Source: ZC4RG30 sp035556135
Lineage (GTDB): Bacteria > Pseudomonadota > Gammaproteobacteria > Steroidobacterales > Steroidobacteraceae
DNA length: 64,000 nt
Assembly (NCBI GenBank): GCA_035556135.1
Contig: DATMFO010000003.1
Location: forward strand, 1,426,001 to 1,490,000
Direction of reading: 5' to 3'
Shown in pieces: positions 58,033 through 64,000 of this stretch. Each line of letters begins with the position of its first letter. Within the stretch, counting starts at the first letter, position 1. A program made the translations under genes and the position numbers. Below the pieces are notes generated by a model. The model searched no databases. It saw nothing but the letters and a program-made list of their open reading frames with translations, and was not told the DNA's origin.

Positions 58033-59637
58033 TCAGGGACCTTTCGGATCCACGGGCCAGGGTATGGAATCGTAAGCGTTGGTTGAGAGGGGCGCGCCGA
58101 GGCGGGGCCACACCGGCGCCCACTCCAGCTCGACATTGGCACCCAGGCTGCGCAGGTAGTCCGCCAGCGCGGTATTGGGCGGCTGCCGCTGCTCCTGGAA
58201 TCCCAGCATGCCGCGGCTCATCGCGTAATCCAGCGCGGTGAGGCCATCGTCGTCCTTGGCATTGATGTCGAGGCCGAGATCCACCAGCGCCTTGATCACC
58301 TGGCGGTCGCCGCCACCGCGCACCACAAAATGCAGTGCCGATCCGCCGCGCGTCCGGTAGCGCCAGTTGCGTTCGGCAATGATGTTCACGTCGGCGCCCT
58401 GTGCGACCACGTACTTCAGGAGTTCGACTTGCGGGCTCGCGCGCGCGGCACCGCCCGGCCCCGCGCCACCGCGCGCCGGGGCCCCTGCCGGCGCGCCGCC
58501 TGGCGGGCCGGCACCGCGACCACCGCCTCCGCCCCCGCGCGCCTGCACGGCGGCATGGACTGCGCCCTGGCCTTCCGACGTGGCCATCCGGATGTTGCCG
58601 CCCACCGCGACGAGCTGCTTCACCAGCTCCAGGTTTCCCGCACTCACCGCCGCCAGCAGTGGCGTCGTGCCGCGGAAACCTCCGCGCACCACCGACGGAT
58701 ATGCCACCTGCTGGTCTGGATTCGCGCCTCGCTCGATCAGCATCTGCACCAACTCGGCACCCGTGGCTGCCTGGACCTGGTCGGCATCCCGGGGATTTGC
58801 GCTGCGCCCGCCGCTGTTCATGCTGGAGATGGCCACATGCAGCGGTGCCTGGCCGAAGATGTCCCATTGATTGACGTCGGCGCCAGCCTCGATGAGGCGT
58901 TTGGCGATGTCGGTATTGCCATTGATGATGGCGATGACCAGCGGCACCACGCCGGTGGGATCAGCGAGGTTGAGATCCACTCCGTGGCGGATCAGCAGTT
59001 CCACGCATTCACCGCAGTTCTCGCGTGCCGCGTAGATCAGCGGCGTGAAACCGCCGCGGTCCAGCGACTTGGCACGGCTTTCGGCTGTTGCGACCCGCTG
59101 GTAATCGCGCACGGCGCTGCGGGCGTTCACGTCCGCGCCATGCGCAAGCAGGAACTCCACCATGGCGGGATGACGGCGTACCACCGCCCACATCAGGGGC
59201 GTCTGCTCTCCGAACTTCTCGCGCGGATCCGCCTTTGCGCCGGCCTTCAGCAGCAGCCTGGCGGCTTCGACATTGCCGGCGCGCGCAACCAGGTGCAGCG
59301 CGGTCTCGCCCTCCGGATTGGCGGAATTCGGGTCGGCGCCAGCCTTCAGCAGCAGCTGGATCAGTTCCGTGCTGGCGATGTCGGCGGCCAGCAGCATGGC
59401 ATTGATGCCGTAGTTGTTCCCGGCGTTGACGTCGGCACCGGCGGCGATCAGGCGTTTTGCCTCCGCCACGTTGCCCTCGAAGGCAGCCCACTGCAAAGGC
59501 GTGCTGCCATCGGGCCGTCGTGCATTCACGTCCTGTCTTGCACCGGCCAGCGTCAGCGGCGGCCCGGCAAGGAAGGCAGCCAGCGCAACGGCGGCAACAC
59601 CTTGTCCGAACCCCCGCAGGATCTTCATGGAAAACAT
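58033..59637 (-). CDS. secreted ankyrin-repeat protein with Gly/Pro-rich insert
   Basis: About 534 residues. A leader (GVAAVALAAFLAGPPLTLAGA) is followed by about ten ankyrin repeats, such as GSTPLQWAAFEGNVAEAKRL, GETALHLVARAGNVEAARLL and GLTALDYAMSRGML. Between repeats, residues about 365-400 form a Gly/Pro/Ala-rich stretch (RGGGGGGRGAGPPGGAPA). Ankyrin arrays bind other proteins. Located in the periplasm beside an exported enzyme, it may be a scaffold or partner for it. ATG 59628 or 59637 may start translation. Only 29 bases separate it from the divergent mutarotase gene. Confidence 0.9.
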   Translation of the reverse strand: MFSMKILRGFGQGVAAVALAAFLAGPPLTLAGARQDVNARRPDGSTPLQWAAFEGNVAEAKRLIAAGADVNAGNNYGINAMLLAADIASTELIQLLLKAGADPNSANPEGETALHLVARAGNVEAARLLLKAGAKADPREKFGEQTPLMWAVVRRHPAMVEFLLAHGADVNARSAVRDYQRVATAESRAKSLDRGGFTPLIYAARENCGECVELLIRHGVDLNLADPTGVVPLVIAIINGNTDIAKRLIEAGADVNQWDIFGQAPLHVAISSMNSGGRSANPRDADQVQAATGAELVQMLIERGANPDQQVAYPSVVRGGFRGTTPLLAAVSAGNLELVKQLVAVGGNIRMATSEGQGAVHAAVQARGGGGGGRGAGPPGGAPAGAPARGGAGPGGAARASPQVELLKYVVAQGADVNIIAERNWRYRTRGGSALHFVVRGGGDRQVIKALVDLGLDINAKDDDGLTALDYAMSRGMLGFQEQRQPPNTALADYLRSLGANVELEWAPVWPRLGAPLSTNAYDSIPWPVDPKGP

Positions 59638-59666
59638 TGTTGTCCGCCGTCTTTACTGGTGCAACC

Positions 59667-60725
59667 ATGCCAGGCATGGCAGACACAAGTATCCGGGCTT
59701 TTGGCAGGCTTGACGATGGCACTGAGGTCCAAGCCGTCACGTTGCAGGATTCGCGCGGCCACAAGGCCACCGTATTGACCCTTGGCGCCACCCTGCAGTC
59801 GCTGTGGATTCCGGATTCGCGTGGCGAACGCGCGGATATCGTCCTCGGTCACGACGATCCTGCCGCGTATCTGTCACACCGGCACTATTTCGGCTGCAGT
59901 GTTGGCCGCTACGCAAACCGCATCGCCGAAGGTCGCTTCGAACTGCAAGGCAGGCACTACCAGCTGGAGCGCAATGACGGCGGCAACCACCTCCACGGGG
60001 GCGGCGCGACGGCGTTCCATCGCCGACTGTGGCAGTTGGTTGAGGCGAACAATGGCAGTGTCGTGCTCGCATTGCGCAGCGAGGATGGAGAAGGCGGATA
60101 TCCGGGCCGCCTGGATGTCACCGCCCGCTATGCGTTGCAGGAGGACGGCGGCCTGTCCATTGAATACGGCGCCGTCACCGATGCGCCGACCATCGTGAAC
60201 CTGACCAACCACAGCTACTTCAACCTGCGCGGCCAGGGCGATGCCATGGGCCATCGCCTCAGGCTGTTCGCCACACGCTTCACGCCTGTGAACGCGCAGC
60301 TGATCCCCACTGGCGGGCTGTCCGACGTCGCCGGCACGCCGTTTGACTTCCGCACCGCCACCGCTGTGGGCGAACGCATCCGCCTTGATCATCCCCAGCT
60401 CCAACGCGGCCGTGGCTACGACCACCACTTCATCGTGGATGGAACGCCGGGAACCCTGCGTCCGGTGGCGTGGCTGGAGGACCCCGCGTCGCAGCGCGTG
60501 CTCGAACTGCACAGCACGGCCCATGGCGTGCAGTTCTATTCGGGCAACTTCCTGGATGGCAGCACGCGGGGCAAGGGTGGACTGGCGTACCGCCAGGGCG
60601 ATGGCCTCTGCCTGGAACCACAAGCCTATCCCGACGCGCCCAACCAGCCGGCATTCCCTTCCGCGGCGCTGATGCCCGGTGAGCGCTACCTGAACCGGAT
60701 CATGCTGCGCTTCAGCACCGGCTGA
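59667..60725 (+). CDS. galM: aldose 1-epimerase (galactose mutarotase)
   Basis: About 352 residues with the full family pattern: GHDDPAAYLSHRHYFGCSVGRYANRI in pieces (FGCSVGRYANRI), NDGGNHLHGG with the active-site His region, NLTNHSYFNL with the catalytic His, GYDHHF, and LCLEPQAYPDAPNQ with the catalytic Glu. It interconverts alpha and beta anomers of aldoses in the cytoplasm; no leader is present. ATG 59667 (or 59676) is used. It is divergent from the ankyrin gene over 29 bases, so the two promoters must overlap or the mutarotase promoter lies in the ankyrin gene. Confidence 0.93.
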   Translation: MPGMADTSIRAFGRLDDGTEVQAVTLQDSRGHKATVLTLGATLQSLWIPDSRGERADIVLGHDDPAAYLSHRHYFGCSVGRYANRIAEGRFELQGRHYQLERNDGGNHLHGGGATAFHRRLWQLVEANNGSVVLALRSEDGEGGYPGRLDVTARYALQEDGGLSIEYGAVTDAPTIVNLTNHSYFNLRGQGDAMGHRLRLFATRFTPVNAQLIPTGGLSDVAGTPFDFRTATAVGERIRLDHPQLQRGRGYDHHFIVDGTPGTLRPVAWLEDPASQRVLELHSTAHGVQFYSGNFLDGSTRGKGGLAYRQGDGLCLEPQAYPDAPNQPAFPSAALMPGERYLNRIMLRFSTG

Positions 60726-60740
60726 CAGTACGTTGCAGGT

Positions 60741-61919
60741 TCAGCGGTTTGACCCCGAGGGCACGCTGACCGGCGTGCCAGACGCAACCTCCTCGAACTT
60801 CATGTCACGTGCCCAGACCTGGCCCGAGCCCACCAATGAAATGCCGATGGGAATGAAGGCGCCCCCCAGGGGGATGTCGGCAACCAGCTCCTTGTATGTC
60901 CAGTCGTTGGTGCCGATGAGCACGGCTTCGTAGAGCGGACCGTTGGTATCGGTCGCGCTGAGGTAAAGCGTCGCCCCTGTGCCTTCGATCCGTGGCACGA
61001 CGTCGACCGTCTTGATCCACGCCGAAAGACGCACCCGCTTGTTCTGCCAGGGGTAGGACTCGAAGGCTTGCCTGAGGTTCACCCGGATCGGAAGGCCGCA
61101 GGCGATGGACAGGTTGTTGTGGCCCGACGCCAGCATCGTCGCATCGATACCGGCATCGCAGAGCGCGAAATTCGGCTCTCCAAGGACCAGCCATTTGCGC
61201 GGCGGCGGCAGGAAGCGGTCATCCGGACGGGGCGCGGTTGCCGGATCGAGGCTGAGGTTGGGCAATACATCCTGTCGCACGGCTGTGCGCACGAAATTCA
61301 CCGGAACCGTGTCGGGAACCTCCTCGACCTTGAGGTTGCGCATCCAGACCTGGCCCATGCCCTGCATCCAGTAGCCTGCCTGCACCTGCCTGGCGCGCTC
61401 TGGGATATCGACCACGAAGTCACGCGTCACCCATCCTGTGGTGCCCTTGATGGTGCGGTCCTGCATGCGGTCAGCACGCTGGCCTTCGCCCGGCGTGATC
61501 ACGCCGATCCAAAGCCCGGCTTCGCCGGTCACGTCCGGATACTGGGCGTTCGGCACGGCGGCGACGCCGGCGGCCATCAGCTCGGCCGAGACGCGGATGC
61601 GCTTGCCGCGCCAGGCGGCCAGATTCAGGGTCGTGCGCGCACCGCCGAAGGATGGCAGCACCGAGTTATCGCAGCGCACCGAATAAACCGGCGTGGCTGC
61701 GCCGGGATCACCGGGGTCGGTGCCCGCCTCGCAGCGACCGGGCAACGCCAGCGGACCGCCATTGCCCATGAAACTCCAGGCCGCCGGGAGGGGTACCAGC
61801 GGCGGCTTTGCCGTCTCGCTGGAAGTGCTCTGCGCGGCCACTGCGAGGCCCGCAATCAGCAATGCGCCCGGCAGCACCTGTGCCCCGCAGATGAACGTGA
61901 TGGACGTCCGACGTGACAT
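60741..61919 (-). CDS. secreted protein with two copies of a carbohydrate-binding-like domain
   Basis: About 392 residues. A leader (GALLIAGLAVAAQ) is followed by two similar units. Copy 1 (about residues 100-205) has RIRVSAELMA, W-TRDFVVDIPERA, then GMGQVWMRNLKVEEVPDTVPV. Copy 2 (about 290-390) has RVRLSAWIKT, W-YKELVADIPLGG, then GSGQVWARDMKFEEVASGTPV. The pattern resembles the jelly-roll galactose-binding-like fold. Two Cys-rich loops lie between them. AGGGAGG precedes ATG 61919. The LuxR gene is 39 bases upstream on the same strand. Role unknown; sugar or polymer binding is a guess. Confidence 0.82.
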   Translation of the reverse strand: MSRRTSITFICGAQVLPGALLIAGLAVAAQSTSSETAKPPLVPLPAAWSFMGNGGPLALPGRCEAGTDPGDPGAATPVYSVRCDNSVLPSFGGARTTLNLAAWRGKRIRVSAELMAAGVAAVPNAQYPDVTGEAGLWIGVITPGEGQRADRMQDRTIKGTTGWVTRDFVVDIPERARQVQAGYWMQGMGQVWMRNLKVEEVPDTVPVNFVRTAVRQDVLPNLSLDPATAPRPDDRFLPPPRKWLVLGEPNFALCDAGIDATMLASGHNNLSIACGLPIRVNLRQAFESYPWQNKRVRLSAWIKTVDVVPRIEGTGATLYLSATDTNGPLYEAVLIGTNDWTYKELVADIPLGGAFIPIGISLVGSGQVWARDMKFEEVASGTPVSVPSGSNR

Positions 61920-61958
61920 GTGGCCTCCCTGCCCGATCGCGGTCGATCCGATGCCGCC

Positions 61959-62735
61959 TCAGTTCGCAACCAGCCTGCACAGTTCCAGTGGACTGGCGAC
62001 GCCAAGCCGGCGATACGCGCGCTGGCGGTAGGTCACCACCGACGTGCCCGCAATGCCGAGGTCCTGCGCGGAAGCGGCCACGCTCACTCCCGCTGCGGCA
62101 CGCGCGCACACCTGGCGTTCCCGCAAGGTGAGCCCGGGATGACAGGCGGCGAAACGTTCCTCGAGCATCGCCACAGTGAGGCCGCCCGCGGGCGCAGGCT
62201 CTCCGCGTACCAGTGGCAGCATGGGCAGGGCCAGTCGCGCCAGTCCGGCAATGGCTTCGAGTTCGCCATCGGAACACAGACCCTGACGGGCATGCCGGGC
62301 CACGTTCATCCCGCGCCAGCCATCGGCACCACGCTGTATCACCGAAATGCGTTCGATGATCCCGGTCTCTTCGAAAAATGTCCTGCGGAACGCGCTGCAG
62401 GCGATGTCGGCGGGCCGCACACGCTGCATCACGATGTCGCCCTCCTGTGCGGGTGCACGCAGAAGCGCTTCGATGGGATCAAGCGACCGGTAGCGCTCCC
62501 GGTACACCGGCAGCAGCGCGGCGATGCGCGGCTCGCAATGGTGGTAGCGCAGCATGTCGCCCCCGCTCGCGCCGGCCTCGAACAGGTAGATGCGCCGCGT
62601 GCCTGCCGTGACGGCGTCGATGCCCTCGCGCACGCTGGCACCGAAGTCATCGCCTCCCAGCCCCCCCAGCAGCCGCTCGTACACGCGCCCCATGGTGGGA
62701 GGCAGCCGCCAGTCGGTCACACGCCGGATATCCAT
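61959..62735 (-). CDS. LuxR-family transcriptional regulator
   Basis: About 258 residues. The C-terminal LuxR helix-turn-helix is clear (LTLRERQVCARAAAG, then VVTYRQRAYRRLGV). The N-terminal 180 residues are not a receiver domain and have no phospho-Asp motif; they look like an unknown PAS/GAF-like sensor with RYHHCEPRIAALLPVYRERY. AGGGGG precedes ATG 62735; the longer frame to 62825 has no ribosome site. It is divergent from the BKACE gene, and an 18-base palindrome lies between them, a candidate binding site. Confidence 0.88.
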   Translation of the reverse strand: MDIRRVTDWRLPPTMGRVYERLLGGLGGDDFGASVREGIDAVTAGTRRIYLFEAGASGGDMLRYHHCEPRIAALLPVYRERYRSLDPIEALLRAPAQEGDIVMQRVRPADIACSAFRRTFFEETGIIERISVIQRGADGWRGMNVARHARQGLCSDGELEAIAGLARLALPMLPLVRGEPAPAGGLTVAMLEERFAACHPGLTLRERQVCARAAAGVSVAASAQDLGIAGTSVVTYRQRAYRRLGVASPLELCRLVAN

Positions 62736-62767
62736 GGATCCCCCTGATTTCCTGTGCATTCTGCCCG

Positions 62768-62785
62768 GTCCTGTGGCCGCAGGAC
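62768..62785. promoter_or_regulatory. palindrome in the LuxR/BKACE divergent region
   Basis: GTCCTGTGGCCGCAGGAC is an 18-base palindrome with a single mismatched pair (8 of 9 pairs). It lies 33 bases upstream of the LuxR-type gene and 51 bases upstream of the BKACE gene, a natural place for the regulator's site. A second GTCC element (TTTGTCCGG) follows close by. Confidence 0.5.
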
Positions 62786-62836
62786 AGACTTTGTCCGGTG
62801 ACTCGTCCAGCCTTCGGGGCAACACGGGGGAAAGCC

Positions 62837-63733
62837 ATGCTCGACGGCAACAAGGTCATCATCTCGGTTGCGCTCAACGGCGGCATGCAGCAGGACCGCG
62901 ACGGCGCGGTGATCCCGAAGCAGCCCGAAGAGATCGGAGAAGCCGCCGCCCGTTGCTGGGAAGCCGGCGCCGCAATGGTCCATGTGCACGCGCGCGGACC
63001 GGACGGCCGGAACAGCGGCGACAAGGCCATCTATGCCGAGATCATCCGTCAGATCCGCGCGCGCTGCCCCATCCTGATCCAGACCACCAATGGCATCGGC
63101 GTGCGACGGGATCCGGCCACGGGCCAGTTCATCTGGCCCAGCGACAGCGAGCGGCTGGGGCTGCTTGAAATCGAGCCGCGGCAGGACCTGTTCGGCATCG
63201 CCGGCGGCTCGGCGGACTTCCACAACCCCGAGGGCGGCTATCCGGAAGAAACACCTTATGTGAATTCCCCGCAGCTGCTGCGGCGGACCATCCAGGCGGT
63301 GTACTCGAAGGGCTCGGCGCTGGAATACGAGATCGTCGAGGCCAGTTCGCTGCACCGGCTGATGCGGTATGCAGAGGAAGGCTTGTTCGACCAGCATCGC
63401 AAGAACATCTGGCTGCTGCATGGTGGCGGGTTCGGCGCCACGCCACCGATTGCGCGCAATGTGATCTTCAACATCGATGAGGGACAGCGGATGTTTCCGC
63501 AGGCCATCTGGGGCGTCACCGCCACCGGGCACCACATGTTCCGCATCGTCACCCTTGGCCTTGCGATGGGCTGTGACCTGGTGCGCGTGGGCTTCGAGGA
63601 TGGCGTGCACCTGCCCGATGGCAGCGTGGCGCGCAGCAATGCGGAAATGGTGAGCGCGGCAGCACGCATCGCTGCGATCTACGGGCTGAAGCCGGCCACA
63701 GTACAGGAAGCCCGCGCCAGGTTCGGCATATGA
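62837..63733 (+). CDS. BKACE (beta-keto acid cleavage enzyme) family
   Basis: About 298 residues. The zinc-binding HxH is seen as VHVHARGPDGR after the second strand, with VISVALNGG at the start, LEIEPRQDLFGIAGGSADF, then TATGHHMF and VGFEDGVHLPDG (the Glu region of the third ligand). BKACE enzymes split a beta-keto acid with acetyl-CoA to a CoA thioester and acetoacetate; different members work on carnitine, lysine or other pathways. GGGGG lies before ATG 62837; the longer frame to 62798 is rejected. It overlaps the MFS start (ATGA). Divergent from the LuxR-type regulator. Confidence 0.9.
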   Translation: MLDGNKVIISVALNGGMQQDRDGAVIPKQPEEIGEAAARCWEAGAAMVHVHARGPDGRNSGDKAIYAEIIRQIRARCPILIQTTNGIGVRRDPATGQFIWPSDSERLGLLEIEPRQDLFGIAGGSADFHNPEGGYPEETPYVNSPQLLRRTIQAVYSKGSALEYEIVEASSLHRLMRYAEEGLFDQHRKNIWLLHGGGFGATPPIARNVIFNIDEGQRMFPQAIWGVTATGHHMFRIVTLGLAMGCDLVRVGFEDGVHLPDGSVARSNAEMVSAAARIAAIYGLKPATVQEARARFGI

Positions 63734-64000
63734 ACGCCGTCCTGGCCGTATGCACGGCAGTCTACTTCCTCGATGGCATGATCCACACCATCCTGGGTCC
63801 ACTGGCACCGGACATCGCCCGCACGCTGTCGCTGGGCAACGCCGAGCTCGGGCCGATCATGTCGTCGAACCTGATCGGCCAGTGCATCGGCCTGGTGCTG
63901 TTCCCACCCATCGCCAGCCGCTTCGGGCACCGGATTGCCGTGACGCTGGCGGTGCTTGGCTTTGCTGCAGGCCAGGCCTGCAGCGCGCTCGCGGACAGCG
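63730..64000 (+). CDS. MFS transporter, partial (runs off the window)
   Basis: The first 90 residues are visible: two or three spans with VYFLDGMIHTILGPLAPDIA, then the MFS loop VLFPPIASRFGHRIAVTLAV (motif A). ATG 63730 overlaps the BKACE stop (ATGA), so the two are translationally coupled. It probably imports the compound, or the precursor, that the BKACE enzyme breaks down. The subfamily cannot be settled from the fragment. Confidence 0.85.
   Translation, partial: MNAVLAVCTAVYFLDGMIHTILGPLAPDIARTLSLGNAELGPIMSSNLIGQCIGLVLFPPIASRFGHRIAVTLAVLGFAAGQACSALADS

Noticed and set aside
59884..59894. CACTATTTCGG resembling the oxygenase-module motif
   Set aside because: It lacks one T and lies inside the mutarotase coding sequence, where codons explain it.

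Overview
This is a high-GC, densely coded chromosomal stretch (no gene-free gap over about 210 bases) with leader-rich, exported catabolic genes, TonB-dependent uptake and small conserved families such as DUF1415 and DUF3297. That fits a free-living Gammaproteobacterium, perhaps near Steroidobacteraceae or Xanthomonadales; the genus cannot be fixed from the sequence. I found no tRNA, rRNA, CRISPR array, transposase, integrase or prophage gene.

Layout. 1-3.7 kb: a KaiC-like ATPase cut by the window edge, a ketopantoate-reductase-family protein, an NmrA-type SDR and a glycine-zipper lipoprotein. 3.8-12.6 kb: an oxygenase-rich module with an alpha/beta hydrolase, two MFS carriers, a TauD-type dioxygenase, a flavin reductase, a GntR regulator with two DNA-binding domains, a CmcJ/NvfI-type oxidoreductase, a YciI protein and an LLM flavin monooxygenase. 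Its three divergent promoter regions share the motif CACTRTTTTC. 12.6-20.3 kb: exported or lipid-anchored proteins (SnoaL-like, two paralogues of an unknown family, Tat-exported VOC protein, metallo-beta-lactamase-fold hydrolase, serine hydrolase) with an ACS-type MFS carrier. 20.3-27 kb: a SUMF1-like protein, then a CUT1 sugar ABC transporter translationally coupled to a GH51 alpha-L-arabinofuranosidase. 27-33.3 kb: exported methyltransferase, S9 peptidase and MAPEG protein in one operon; SLC13 permease; TauE/SafE permease; DUF3297.

33.4-43.8 kb: a parallel beta-helix protein coupled to an exported 2-hydroxyacid-dehydrogenase homologue that has lost two catalytic residues; a DUF1800/DUF1501 pair; a diguanylate cyclase; a metallo-hydrolase with a collagen-like tail; an exported alpha/beta hydrolase. 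43.9-49.8 kb: a near-perfect LacI-type operator ahead of an operon for a TonB-dependent receptor, a MmgE/PrpD protein with a leader, and a CocE-type hydrolase. 49.8-55.6 kb: hybrid histidine kinase, divergent from a zinc-ribbon SDR, DUF1415, an exported propeller-like protein and DUF1330. 55.6-64 kb: an ankyrin / NTF2 / mandelate-racemase-like operon, galactose mutarotase, a two-copy secreted protein behind a LuxR regulator, and a BKACE enzyme coupled to an MFS carrier cut by the window end.

Together the genes look like several adjacent catabolic loci for plant-derived sugars, sugar acids, esters and small natural products, many acting outside the cytoplasm. The least explained parts are the GntR-centred oxygenase module, the exported catalytic-residue-deficient dehydrogenase, the Gly/Pro-rich inserts shared by three unrelated secreted proteins, and the LacI-operator TonB operon.
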